64,000 nt of DNA from Paraburkholderia sp. BCC1884 (GTDB lineage: Bacteria > Pseudomonadota > Gammaproteobacteria > Burkholderiales > Burkholderiaceae). The notes under the pieces were generated by a model that saw nothing but the letters and a program-made list of their open reading frames with translations, made no database searches and was not told the origin of the DNA. Each line of letters starts with the position of its first letter. The stretch's first letter is position 1. Below, piece by piece: positions 24,284-32,770 of the stretch. A program made the translations under genes and the position numbers. The stretch covers positions 62,001-126,000 of the forward strand of contig NZ_CAAJGL010000011.1 in the NCBI RefSeq assembly GCF_900996225.1. The letters are read 5' to 3'.

Positions 24284-25039
24284 ATGAGCACGCTCGCCAT
24301 CAACCCGCCGGCATTGGGCGGCACGCGGTACAAAGAGGTCAAGAGCGCGATTCTGGCGGCGCTCTCGGCGGGCGAATGGAAAGGCGGCGAGTGCATTCCG
24401 TCGGAAAAGCGCCTCGCCGAGCGCTTCGGCGTATCGATCGGCACGCTGCGCAAAGCGATCGACGAACTCTGCGCCGAGAACATCCTGATCCGTCATCAGG
24501 GGCTGGGCACGTTCGTGTCCATGCATCAACGCGACCGGCATTTTTTCCGCTTTTTCCGCGTGGTCCGGCGCGACGGCGATAAAGCCTATCCCGTGGTCAC
24601 CCTGCTCGACTTCAGGAAGGCCCGCGCATCGCGTGAAGCCGCTGCCGCCCTCGGGGTGGAAACCGGCGCGCGCGTGTTCCAGTTCGTCAACGGCCTGGCG
24701 CTGCACGGCAAAACGGTACTGATCGAACATATCAGCGTGCCCGAAGCGCACTTTCCGGGACTGACCGAAGCGAAGCTGCGCAACCGGCCGAACACGCTCT
24801 ACAACTTCTATCAGGACGGGTTCGGCATCAACGTGGTCGAAACCGACGAACGTGTGAGCGTCGGTCTGGCGAGCGAACTCGAAAGCGCCAAGCTGGGTAT
24901 CGCACTCGGCGCACCGCTGCTGGAGATCAGACGGGTCGCCTATTCGTATCACCGTAGCGCCGTCGAATTGCGGGTGTCACGGCTCAATACGGAAGAGTAC
25001 GAATACATCGGCGCCACATCGGGCGCCGACGAGAAGTAA
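24284..25039 (+). CDS. GntR-family regulator, HutC type
   Basis: A 251-residue regulator. The N-terminal winged helix contains IPSEKRLAERFGVSIGTLRK, followed by RHQGLGTFV, which is typical of GntR wings. The C-terminal ~150 residues form a UTRA-type ligand domain with VFQFVNGLALHGKTVLIEHI and the ending LLEIRRVAYSYH. It is divergent from the SDH-like operon, with a perfect dyad between them. A start at ATG 24284 follows AGAGG; an in-frame ATG at 24251 is possible. Likely role: ligand-responsive control of its own promoter, the SDH/hydratase operon and possibly suyA/ABC, judged from matching operators. The effector may be a carboxylate or sulfonate. Confidence 0.85.
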   Translation: MSTLAINPPALGGTRYKEVKSAILAALSAGEWKGGECIPSEKRLAERFGVSIGTLRKAIDELCAENILIRHQGLGTFVSMHQRDRHFFRFFRVVRRDGDKAYPVVTLLDFRKARASREAAAALGVETGARVFQFVNGLALHGKTVLIEHISVPEAHFPGLTEAKLRNRPNTLYNFYQDGFGINVVETDERVSVGLASELESAKLGIALGAPLLEIRRVAYSYHRSAVELRVSRLNTEEYEYIGATSGADEK

Positions 25040-25068
25040 ACGAAAGCCGCCGGGCGCGGTGGCGTCAG

Positions 25069-25100
25069 GTCGGCATTCAGTCGGCATTCAGTCGGCATCA
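25069..25100. repeat. short tandem repeat (TCGGCATTCAG)
   Basis: Nearly three consecutive copies of an 11-bp unit, TCGGCATTCAG twice then TCGGCATCAG, lie in the gap after gntR. The last copy contains the stop codon of the convergent 2-hydroxyacid dehydrogenase gene. A decayed fourth copy (ATCGGCGTCAG) follows inside that gene. Local slippage is the simplest explanation. Confidence 0.6.
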
Positions 25101-26030
25101 GATCGGCGTCAGCACAGGCTCGCCCGCGAAATGCCGCTGCGCGTTGCTCAGAAAATTATCCACCGAGGCCGTGATCGTTTCCGGCGAGCGGCCGCCCACA
25201 TGCGGCGTCAGCACCACATTACGCAGCGTCAGCAAGGCCTCGGGCGGATGCGGCTCGCCTTCGTACACGTCGAGCCCCGCTCCCGCGATCGTGTTCGCCG
25301 AGAGTGCCTGCGCCAGCGCGGCGGTATCCACCACACTGCCACGCGATACATTGACCACGAAACCTTGCGGGCCGAGCGCCTCCAGTACCTCACGGCCGAT
25401 CAGATGTTGCGTGCCCGGCCCGCCCGGCGTCGCGACCACCAGAAAATCGCACCACTGCGCGAGCCCCGTCACGCTGTCGAAGTAACGCAACGGCGAGCCC
25501 TCACGCGGCTTCCGATTGTGGTAACCGACTGTCATGTCAAAGCCCGCGCCGCGCCGCGCGACCTTTTCGCCGATATTGCCGAGCCCGACGATGCCGAGCC
25601 GTTTGCCGGAAACGTTCGGGCGCATCGCCAGCGTGTCGCGCCAGATGCCCTGCCGGGTCGCCTGATCGAGTTGCGGCACGTCGCGCACCACGGCGAGCAG
25701 CAAGGCGAACGCGTGATCGGCCACGCAATGGTCGTTGGTGCCCGCGCCGTTGACCAGCACGATGCCGCGCTCGCGGGCGTGGTCGACGGGGATGTTTTCA
25801 TAGCCCGCGCCCAAGGCGCTGACCAGTTCGAGCTGCGGCATGCGGTCGATGTCGGCCGCGGCGAGGCCGGTCGTGCCGTTGGTCAGCACGGCGCGGATCG
25901 TCTCGCCGTGAGCGTCGAGCGCGGCCGGCCGCTGGGCGGCCTCGGGCGCGTAGACGAGGTCGAACGCGGCGGCGAGACTGGCGCGGCTTGCGTCGCCAAG
26001 TTGGATCAGAACCAGCAGGATTGGCTTCAT
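25098..26030 (-). CDS. D-isomer-specific 2-hydroxyacid dehydrogenase (GhrB-like); candidate (S)-sulfolactate dehydrogenase
   Basis: A 310-residue NAD(P)-dependent dehydrogenase. It has the Rossmann motif GIVGLGNIGEKVAR in the middle and the catalytic triad blocks NVSRGSVVDTAAL (Arg), GLDVYEGEP (Glu) and TPHVGGRSPET (His). Length fits the glyoxylate/hydroxypyruvate reductase group. In known sulfolactate pathways a dehydrogenase of this superfamily (SlcC) oxidises (S)-sulfolactate to sulfopyruvate, complementing ComC. Its place beside gntR makes that role possible, but generic glyoxylate reduction cannot be excluded. ATG at 26030 (MKPILL) was chosen. Confidence 0.78.
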   Translation of the reverse strand: MKPILLVLIQLGDASRASLAAAFDLVYAPEAAQRPAALDAHGETIRAVLTNGTTGLAAADIDRMPQLELVSALGAGYENIPVDHARERGIVLVNGAGTNDHCVADHAFALLLAVVRDVPQLDQATRQGIWRDTLAMRPNVSGKRLGIVGLGNIGEKVARRGAGFDMTVGYHNRKPREGSPLRYFDSVTGLAQWCDFLVVATPGGPGTQHLIGREVLEALGPQGFVVNVSRGSVVDTAALAQALSANTIAGAGLDVYEGEPHPPEALLTLRNVVLTPHVGGRSPETITASVDNFLSNAQRHFAGEPVLTPI

Positions 26031-26131
26031 AAGGGCGGTTGGGGTTGGCACGGGATAGGTTCGGACCAGTGTAGCAAGGCTGCCAAAGCCTTGCCGGAGG
26101 CCGCGCGCGGCTCTTACAGAGGGCGTGGCGC

Positions 26132-26162
26132 AAAAAAAACCCGCCTCGGCGCGGTTTCTTTT
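26132..26162. terminator. terminator-like hairpin in a divergent promoter region
   Basis: A run of A's, then AAACCCGC, loop CTCG, then GCGCGGTTT and T-rich sequence, gives a hairpin with T-tracts on both strands. It lies between two genes that diverge from it (2-hydroxyacid dehydrogenase and the GGDEF gene), where no terminator is expected. It could end an unseen small RNA or act as an attenuator in the GGDEF leader. Confidence 0.4.
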
Positions 26163-26216
26163 CAGTCATCGCCCAACCCGCCTTAAAATAGCCGCACCTC
26201 CGACCCCGAGAACTCC

Positions 26217-27722
26217 ATGCTGGATACCTTCCCGCGCGGCTCTGCGCCCGCCCACGACGCCCCGAAGGACATCTCCCCGGGGGACGATTCCGAGATGTTC
26301 GAACTCGCGCCCGTCTCGCTCTGGCTCGAAGACTTCAGCGGCGTGCGCGCGCTGTTCGACCGGTGGCAGGCCGAAGGCGTGACCGACCTGCGAGCCCATT
26401 TCGCCGAACATCCGGCTCACGTAGCCGAATGCGCGCACAGCATCCGCGTCCTCAAGGTCAATCAGAAGACGCTCGCGCAATTCGAGGCGGCCGATTTCGA
26501 CGCGCTCACCAGCAATCTTGCCTCGGTCTTCCGCGACGATATGCTCAAGACCCACCTCGAAGAGCTCTGCCAGCTGTGGGCCGGTCAAACCAGGTTCACC
26601 AGCCAGACGGTCAATTACACGCTCGGTGGACGGCGGCTCGACGTGCTGCTCAAGGGGGCGGTGCTGCCAGGCCACGAGGCGCGCTGGGATCGCGTGCTGG
26701 TGTCGGTGGAGGACATCACGGAACTGGAACGCGCGCGGCACCGCATGACGCTCGCCGAGCAATACGTGCGCGGCCTCTTCGAGCATTCGCCGGTGTCGTT
26801 GTGGGTGGAGGACTTCAGCGCGGTCAAGCGTCTGCTCGACGAAGCCCGCGCAGCCGGCATCAGTGATTTCCGTGTTTTCACCGACGTGCATCCGGAGTTC
26901 GTCGAACGTTGCATGCAGGAAATTCACGTGCTCGACGTGAACCAGCACACGCTCGACATGTTCGCGGCCAAAGACAAGAAAACGCTGCTGTCGCATCTGC
27001 CCGACGTATTTCGTGACGACATGCGCCCGCACTTTCGCGAGCAACTGGTCGATCTGTGGGACGGCAAGCTGTTCCAGCAGCGCGAAGTGCTCAACTATTC
27101 GCTCGACGGCAATGAAGTGCACGTGCATCTGCAGTTCTCGGTGCTGCCGGGTCACGAAAAGCATTGGGATCTGGTGCTGGTGGCGCTCACCGACATCACG
27201 GCACGCAAGAAGGCGGAGGCCTACCTCGAATTTCTCGGTAAGCACGATGTGCTGACCAAGCTGCGCAACCGCTCGTTTTACGTCGACGAACTGAACCGGC
27301 TCGAACGCAAGGGGCCGTGGCCGGTGACGATCGTGATGGCCGATCTGAACGGCCTCAAGCGCGTGAACGACCAGCTCGGTCACGCCGCCGGCGACGCGCT
27401 GCTGCGCCGCGCCGGCGAAGTGCTCGCCAAGGCGATCGACGCGCCGTTGCACGCGGCGCGCATCGGCGGCGACGAATTCGCGATCCTGATGCCGAACACC
27501 GACGAACGCGGCGGCGCCGCCATGATCGACGCGATTCTTCAGCTGGTCGAGATGAACAACCAGTTTTACCCCGGCTCACCGCTGAGCTTTTCGATGGGCG
27601 CGGCGACCTGCGAGCGCGGCGACCGGCTCGAAGCCGGCGTGCAACGCGCCGATCTGCTGATGTACGAGGAAAAGCGCGCGCACTACGCCAATCAGCCGCC
27701 GGCGGATACGGGCGGGAACTGA
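26217..27722 (+). CDS. diguanylate cyclase with two duplicated PAS-like sensor domains
   Basis: A 501-residue cytoplasmic protein without membrane helices. Two related PAS-like domains (about residues 30-180 and 185-335) share SLWxEDFS, HPxxVxxC, VLxVNQxTL and LPGHExxWDxVLV. A C-terminal GGDEF domain follows, with the intact active site RIGGDEF (GGDEF at residues 417-421), so it should make cyclic di-GMP. The usual inhibitory RxxD five residues before GGDEF is not present (KAID lies further upstream), so product inhibition may be absent. No EAL domain. The signal sensed is unknown. Confidence 0.9.
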   Translation: MLDTFPRGSAPAHDAPKDISPGDDSEMFELAPVSLWLEDFSGVRALFDRWQAEGVTDLRAHFAEHPAHVAECAHSIRVLKVNQKTLAQFEAADFDALTSNLASVFRDDMLKTHLEELCQLWAGQTRFTSQTVNYTLGGRRLDVLLKGAVLPGHEARWDRVLVSVEDITELERARHRMTLAEQYVRGLFEHSPVSLWVEDFSAVKRLLDEARAAGISDFRVFTDVHPEFVERCMQEIHVLDVNQHTLDMFAAKDKKTLLSHLPDVFRDDMRPHFREQLVDLWDGKLFQQREVLNYSLDGNEVHVHLQFSVLPGHEKHWDLVLVALTDITARKKAEAYLEFLGKHDVLTKLRNRSFYVDELNRLERKGPWPVTIVMADLNGLKRVNDQLGHAAGDALLRRAGEVLAKAIDAPLHAARIGGDEFAILMPNTDERGGAAMIDAILQLVEMNNQFYPGSPLSFSMGAATCERGDRLEAGVQRADLLMYEEKRAHYANQPPADTGGN

Positions 27723-27743
27723 AGCGAACCAGGCGCGGGGGAA

Positions 27744-27775
27744 TTCGGCGCGGCAGGAAAACACGCCGCGCCGAA
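27744..27775. terminator. perfect 11-bp hairpin between convergent genes
   Basis: TTCGGCGCGGC, a 10-nt loop and GCCGCGCCGAA form a perfect stem between the GGDEF gene and the ABM gene, which converge here. No strong T-tract follows on either side, so termination would be weak or depend on other factors, but position and stability suggest a bidirectional terminator. Confidence 0.5.
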
Positions 27776-27809
27776 GGGACGCACGAAAGCGTACGACGCT
27801 GCGGCTCTC

Positions 27810-28112
27810 TCAGCCCGGCAACTTCGCGGCCAATACATCGACCTTGTGAATCTCGGGCGGCGAGGCCAGCAACTCACCCGCCTTCGCCATCAATGCCGCC
27901 GCCACCTTGCCATTCAGGTGCGCATCGCGGCCGGCTTCGTCGGGAAACGCGTCGAAAATCCCGTACGTGGACGGCCCCATTTTCAATCCGAACCACGCGG
28001 TGGTAGCGGGCTCTTCCTCGACGAGCGGCAAGCCGCTGAGCAGGAACGCCTCGACTTCCTGTTCCTTGCCGGGCTTGGCTTCGAGACGAACATAAAGTGC
28101 GACTTTGACCAT
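27810..28112 (-). CDS. ABM (antibiotic biosynthesis monooxygenase) domain protein
   Basis: A 100-residue single-domain protein of the dimeric ferredoxin-like-fold ABM superfamily. MVKVALYVRLEAKPGKEQEV is the first strand-helix, TAWFGLKMGPSTYGIFDAF the central part, and AAALMAKAGELL the last helix. Members are small monooxygenases, quinone- or heme-active enzymes, or have unknown function. No cofactor residues can be assigned. ATG at 28112 was chosen over a frame extension nine codons upstream. Confidence 0.78.
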   Translation of the reverse strand: MVKVALYVRLEAKPGKEQEVEAFLLSGLPLVEEEPATTAWFGLKMGPSTYGIFDAFPDEAGRDAHLNGKVAAALMAKAGELLASPPEIHKVDVLAAKLPG

Positions 28113-28328
28113 GGCACTACTCCTGATGTGAAGATTCACCCAATGGACACGTCCTGTCAGGCTACGGAACGCCCGACAAAGCGCGGCGAAACACGCGGAG
28201 CCGCTCAGCTATCGGCGAGTATGGAAGCTCATCGGGAAAGTATAGTGACGTTACGGCAGCGCATCCAAAGAAGACCCTGAACAGCGAGCAATGCGCGGGC
28301 CACACCGCGCCAATCAGGAGCGGCAGTC

Positions 28329-28506
28329 ATGCTTTCTCATGTAGGCGTCGGCGTTGCGAGGGGCCGCCCGGATTACGCCCGCAGTATCACGCGAACTATG
28401 ACGGGGCCTATTTCCGCGATCCGGACGGCAACAAGTTGTGCGTTTGCTGTCATGAGCCGGAAATCCTCGCAACCGCAGCAGCCGAAGACGGTTGCCCAGA
28501 CCGCTA
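28329..28506 (+). pseudogene. VOC (glyoxalase/bleomycin-resistance) family gene remnant
   Basis: The start MLSHVGVGV, typical of the first strand of VOC proteins, is in one frame from 28329. About 20 nt later the conserved end PQYHANYDGAYFRDPDGNK followed by LCVCCHEPE is read in another frame down to a TAG at 28504. A complete family member has about 120-130 residues, so some 80 internal residues are missing and the frame is broken. This is a decayed gene from an internal deletion, unlikely to give an active protein. Confidence 0.72.
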
Positions 28507-28525
28507 GCTGAACGCGCACACCGAC

Positions 28526-29494
28526 TTAAACGGCAGTCACATAGCGCGCCACCGGCTTCACCACGCGCGGCGGCGGCGCATCGTACACCGTGCGCATACG
28601 TTTGACTTCATCCACCGGGCTCAGGCCGAACAGGCGCTTGAACTCGCGGCTGAATTGCGACGCGCTTTCGTAACCCACACGCGCCGCAGCCGCGCCCGCA
28701 TTCAAACCATCCTGCACCATCAGCAAACGCGCGTGGTGCAAGCGCGTGGTCTTTACGTACTGCATCGGCGAAGTCGCGGTGACGGCTTTGAACTGCGCAT
28801 GAAACACCGCGAGACTCATACCGGCCTCGGAGGCCAGCGTGTCGACGTCGAGCTCACCGTGATAATCGGCATGAATGCGGCGCAGCGCCTTGGCAATCCG
28901 CCCGAAGTGATTCTGATGCGAGAGCGCCGCGCGAATCGCGCCGCCCTGCTCGCCCGTCAGCACGCGATAACAGATTTCGCGCACCACGCCGGGCGCGAGG
29001 ATACGCGCATCGAGCGGCGACGCCAGTGCTTCCATCAAACGTTGCACGGCGTTGCTCAGCGCCGGATCGAGCGCCGTCGAATACACCCCGAGCGGCTCGT
29101 GTTGCGTGCTGCCTTGCGTTTCGTTCAACGCCATCAACAATTCGGCCACCATGGTCAGATCGACGCGAATCGAAATCGCGAGAAACGGCTCCTCCGGACT
29201 TGCCTCGGTTTCGCATTCGAAGGGCAGCGGCACGGAGAGCACGAGATATTGCTGGGCGTCGTACTGGAACACCTGATCGCCGAGATAGCCGCGTTTGCGC
29301 CCCTGACAAACAATCACGATACTCGGCTCATACATGACGGGCATGCGCGGCATCGGCGCATTGGCGCGCATCAGATTGACGCCCTCCAGGCTCGAGCGGG
29401 TGAACCCCGGATTGGGTGCGAGCGCGTCGAAGAATTCGACCACGCGCAGTTGAGCGGCGTCGGTCGAGACAGGTTCAGCGGGACGAGTGGACAT
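28526..29494 (-). CDS. AraC-family transcriptional regulator
   Basis: A 322-residue regulator. An N-terminal AraC-type ligand-binding half includes MYEPSIVIVCQGRKRGYLGD and VLSVPLPFECE. Two C-terminal HTH motifs follow: VDTLASEAGMSLAVFHAQFK and ARVGYESASQFSREFKRLFG, ending in LSPVDEVKR. It matches the subgroup that often controls an adjacent oxidoreductase, and the alcohol dehydrogenase gene is divergent 319 bp away. ATG at 29494 begins MSTRPAEP. Confidence 0.88.
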   Translation of the reverse strand: MSTRPAEPVSTDAAQLRVVEFFDALAPNPGFTRSSLEGVNLMRANAPMPRMPVMYEPSIVIVCQGRKRGYLGDQVFQYDAQQYLVLSVPLPFECETEASPEEPFLAISIRVDLTMVAELLMALNETQGSTQHEPLGVYSTALDPALSNAVQRLMEALASPLDARILAPGVVREICYRVLTGEQGGAIRAALSHQNHFGRIAKALRRIHADYHGELDVDTLASEAGMSLAVFHAQFKAVTATSPMQYVKTTRLHHARLLMVQDGLNAGAAAARVGYESASQFSREFKRLFGLSPVDEVKRMRTVYDAPPPRVVKPVARYVTAV

Positions 29495-29813
29495 GACGAT
29501 ATAGTGACGCACAAGAGAATAATGCTTGAAATTTAGCACCAAACGATCTACTGCGCTGCTCGTCAGGAGTTTTAGGCAAACCTTCAAGACATTCAGGTAT
29601 TCCCGGGGTCGATCCCGACTCCTATGATGGGAACCCTGCCGGATCGACTTTTCCCGTGCCGCGCCGGGCCCGGTTGCCAGTTCAACGCTTCGGCGAATTC
29701 GGCAACTTCCGCTGGCGCCGCGATCCCGGTTTGCGACAAGGTTGGCCGCATCGGCAACGCAGGTTGCCTATCGCCGACGCCTTGCATCATCACCCTCTTT
29801 GCTGGAGCTACCC
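29495..29813. other. 319-bp divergent region between araC-type gene and alcohol dehydrogenase
   Basis: No gene is supported. The side next to the regulator is A/T-richer (ATAATGCTTGAAATTTAGC) and likely contains its promoter. No clear operator dyad was identified. The stretch 29640-29790 is GC-rich and featureless by eye. Confidence 0.4.
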
Positions 29814-30866
29814 ATGAGCACGACTTATGCCTATGCAGCGACCGACGCTACCGCGCCGCTCGCTCCGTTCGAAATCCAGCGGCGCGAACTGCGCCCCCAT
29901 GATGTCCAGATGGATGTTCTGTTTTGCGGTGTGTGCCACTCCGATTTGCATCAGGCGCGCAATGAATGGAAGAACACGGCTTATCCGGTTGTGCCGGGTC
30001 ATGAAATCGTCGGTCGCGTGAGTGCGGTTGGCGCGGACGTGTCGAAGTACAAGGTTGGCGATCTGGTGGGCGTCGGCTGTCTGGTGGATTCGTGCCGGAC
30101 TTGTACGAGCTGCCAGGAAGATCTGGAACAGTATTGCGAGAACGGTTTTGTCGGCACGTATAACGGTGTCGATCGTGTCGATGGACAGGTCACCTACGGC
30201 GGCTACTCGACGCAACTGGTGGTCGACGAAGCGTTCACACTGCGCGTGCCGGAGAACCTCGACCCGGCGGGTGTAGCGCCGCTGCTGTGCGCGGGCATTA
30301 CGACGTATTCGCCGTTGCGCACCTGGGGTGCGGGTCCGGGCAAGAAGGTCGGCATCGTCGGTCTGGGCGGTTTGGGCCACATGGGTGTGAAGCTGGCCCA
30401 TGCGATGGGTGCACACGTCGTGCTGTTCACGACGTCGCCTTCGAAGATCGAAGATGCGAAGCGGCTTGGCGCGAATGAAGTGGTGATTTCGAAGAATGCT
30501 GAAGAGATGGAAGCGCATCTGAACAGCTTCGATCTGATTGTGAATACGGTTGCCGCGCCGCACGACCTGAATCCGTTTTTGAATCTGCTCAAGCGCGATG
30601 GAACGATGGCGCTGGTGGGTGCACCGGAGCACGATCATCCGTCGCCGCAAGTGTTCAATCTGATTTTCAAGCGCCGTCGCCTGGCGGGGTCACTGATTGG
30701 CGGGATTGCCGAGACGCAGGAGATGCTGGATTTCTGCGGCGAGCATGGAATTACTTCAGATATTGAATTGATTCCGATGCAGGGGATTAACGAGGCTTAT
30801 GAACGGATGCTGAAGAGTGATGTGAAGTATCGGTTTGTGATTGATCTGGATTCCTTGCGGAAGTAA
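29814..30866 (+). CDS. zinc-dependent NADP(H) alcohol dehydrogenase (cinnamyl-alcohol-dehydrogenase type, YahK-like)
   Basis: A 350-residue medium-chain dehydrogenase. Catalytic zinc ligands occur in CGVCHSDLHQ and VPGHEIVGRV. The structural zinc loop is CRTCTSCQEDLEQYC. A cofactor-binding Rossmann motif VGIVGLGGLGHMGV and a C-terminal YRFVIDLDSL complete the fold. This subfamily reduces diverse aldehydes with NADPH. It is preceded by GGAG 10 nt before ATG 29814. The divergent AraC-type gene is its probable regulator. Confidence 0.9.
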   Translation: MSTTYAYAATDATAPLAPFEIQRRELRPHDVQMDVLFCGVCHSDLHQARNEWKNTAYPVVPGHEIVGRVSAVGADVSKYKVGDLVGVGCLVDSCRTCTSCQEDLEQYCENGFVGTYNGVDRVDGQVTYGGYSTQLVVDEAFTLRVPENLDPAGVAPLLCAGITTYSPLRTWGAGPGKKVGIVGLGGLGHMGVKLAHAMGAHVVLFTTSPSKIEDAKRLGANEVVISKNAEEMEAHLNSFDLIVNTVAAPHDLNPFLNLLKRDGTMALVGAPEHDHPSPQVFNLIFKRRRLAGSLIGGIAETQEMLDFCGEHGITSDIELIPMQGINEAYERMLKSDVKYRFVIDLDSLRK

Positions 30867-30994
30867 AGGTTGGGGTTTCCGCGCTGCGGGAGATGGTTTT
30901 TTGCCTGCGGCGCGGGGTGTTGGGTTGGGCTGGGTTGGGCTATTACCCGATCTTTTTGGTGGTTGGTTTTTGTCCTGGTTTTTAAGGGTTTTTT

Positions 30995-31450
30995 CTGTCT
31001 GACCAAGGTTTTTTTTGGGCCTTTCCTTGAGGTCACGGTGGTCTATCAGCGTTGCCCCTGTGCGGGGCGGCACTCACTTTCTTTGCCGCCGCAAAGAAAG
31101 TAAGCAAAGAAAGCGGGCTCACACCGCTAACTATTAAGCGGGTCCCCCGCGCAGCCACGGTAGTGGCTCATCTGGAATCCGTGCACTCGCACATTCCGCA
31201 TCAGTGACACAGCAGTCATACCTCCCGTCTCGCGCGTTGCGCTCGTCGGAGCGGTCACGCCACATCGAACGGTTTTTGCATTGCCCGGGGCGCGCGTGCC
31301 CTCGCCGGAAGCATGACGGCTTTGTCACGAACATTGAATGGGCGAGGGCACGGATTCCAGATGCACCACTGCCTCCTCCACGCAAGGGGGCCGCTGATAG
31401 ACCACCATGACTTCAAGGAAAGGCCAAAACCAAACCCTGATCAGACAAAC
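30995..31450. repeat. ~456-bp palindromic intergenic element
   Basis: The outer arms (30995-31051 and 31392-31450) are inverted copies sharing, among others, GGCCTTTCCTTGA and GGTGGTCTATCAGCG on the respective strands. Inner arms (31162-31196 and 31336-31370) are also inverted copies around CATCTGGAATCCGTGC. A perfect 11-bp hairpin, ACTTTCTTTGC-CGCC-GCAAAGAAAGT, sits at 31076-31101. No protein is supported inside. The nested symmetry is what a non-autonomous mobile or extragenic palindromic repeat would show. The rest of the interval 30867-31504 is T-rich low-complexity sequence after the dehydrogenase gene. Confidence 0.65.
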
Positions 31451-31504
31451 CAAAAGCACCGCACAGAAAAAAGACCAAACCCCACTTTTACTGGAGAACA
31501 AACC

Positions 31505-32461
31505 GTGATCGACAGAATAACCGCCATGCGAACATTCATCCGAATCGTGGACACCAACAGCTTCACCCGCGCAGCGGAATCCCTCAACATCCCGCGCGCC
31601 ACCGCGACCACCATCGTTCAGAATCTGGAAGCACTCCTCGGCACCGCGCTCCTCGCCCGCACGACGCGGCGCCTCAGTGTCACGCCCGAAGGTGCGGCCT
31701 ACTACGAACGCTGCGCGCAAATTCTCGCCGACATCGACGAAATGGAAGCCAGCATCCGTCACGCCACGGATAATCTCACCGGCCGCCTGCGCATCGAAAT
31801 GCCCGGCGCCGTAGCAAGCGCTATCGTCCTACCCGCACTGGACGATTTCCACGCCCGCTTCCCAAATCTCGATCTGGCCATCGGCGTCAGCAATCGCACC
31901 GTCGACCTGATCTCGGAAGCGATCGACTGCAGCATCCAGCTCGGCGAATTGCCCGATTCGAATCTCGTCGCGCGCCAACTCGGCACGCTCGAACACGTCA
32001 CCTGTGCCAGTCCGGCCTATCTCGCCCGCTACGGCACGCCCGCCGATCTCGACGATCTGCGCGGACACGTTGCCGTCAACGGCATGTCGCCGCTGAACGG
32101 CCGCGAAGTGGATTTCGATTTCGAAGTGGACGGAGAAGCGCAGAGCGTCAAGGTCCAGGGCTTCGTCAAGGTCAGCGATGAACAGGCCTATCTCACCTGC
32201 GGACTTCAAGGCCTCGGACTGATCCAGCCCGCGCGTATCGCCGCCCAACCCTATCTCGACTCGGGACTGCTGCGCGAAGTACTGCCGCAATGGAAACCCG
32301 TGCCGATGCCGGTTTCGGTCGCGTATCTGAAGAACCGCCGTGTCTCGCCGCGTGTGCGTGCCTTCGTCGACTGGCTCGCCGAGTTGTTCGAAAAGGCCGA
32401 ACACGTCGATCAGGATCTCTCACGCGTGCGCCAACTGTTGCGCGGCCTGCATCCCGCCTGA
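31505..32461 (+). CDS. LysR-family transcriptional regulator
   Basis: A 318-residue LysR protein. The N-terminal HTH has MRTFIRIVDTNSFTRAAESL and IPRATATTIVQNLEALLG. The effector domain contains LAIGVSNRTVDLISEAIDCS and LGLIQPARIAAQPYLDSGLL. GTG at 31505 (VIDRITAMRTF) with GGAG 9 nt upstream was chosen; a longer frame would run into the palindromic element. It belongs to the group usually paired with a neighbouring oxidoreductase, here the SDR remnant immediately downstream. Confidence 0.87.
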   Translation: MIDRITAMRTFIRIVDTNSFTRAAESLNIPRATATTIVQNLEALLGTALLARTTRRLSVTPEGAAYYERCAQILADIDEMEASIRHATDNLTGRLRIEMPGAVASAIVLPALDDFHARFPNLDLAIGVSNRTVDLISEAIDCSIQLGELPDSNLVARQLGTLEHVTCASPAYLARYGTPADLDDLRGHVAVNGMSPLNGREVDFDFEVDGEAQSVKVQGFVKVSDEQAYLTCGLQGLGLIQPARIAAQPYLDSGLLREVLPQWKPVPMPVSVAYLKNRRVSPRVRAFVDWLAELFEKAEHVDQDLSRVRQLLRGLHPA

Positions 32462-32468
32462 GGCGGGT

Positions 32469-32726
32469 TCAGCGCTGGCCCGCAGCAGCACCGGGAATCA
32501 GCTTGCGACGGCGCAGGTCATCGAAAATACTGAAGAACATCGTCTCCGTATCGACAAATTCGTGAAATCCCAGGCGTCGCGCTTTCGAGCCATCGCCGAA
32601 CATGTCGTAGTCCCACGAAAACACGAAGTCGGCAAAACGCCATGAGGACACCGCCTCGTAGGGCACGGGCTCCAGGCCATATTTTTCGGCCATGGTCTGC
32701 CATAGCGGCGCCTTGTCGGCCAAGAT
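32469..32726 (-). pseudogene. 5'-truncated short-chain dehydrogenase (PRISE-like) remnant
   Basis: About 85 residues starting near ILADKAPLWQTMAEKYGLEP match the C-terminal part of NAD(P)-dependent SDR/PRISE-type reductases: FADFVFSWDYDMF, KARRLGFHEFVDTE and the ending DDLRRRKLIP. The N-terminal ~270 residues, including the nucleotide-binding motif, are missing. The homologous sequence stops about 45 bp before the end of the Ala-rich gene on the same strand. An open frame continues a little upstream into unrelated sequence. This is a truncated remnant at the edge of the type VI secretion region. Confidence 0.65.
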
Positions 32727-32770
32727 CGAAGACCGGCATTGACGCATGACCGGAACAGCCCGCGGGTCGA

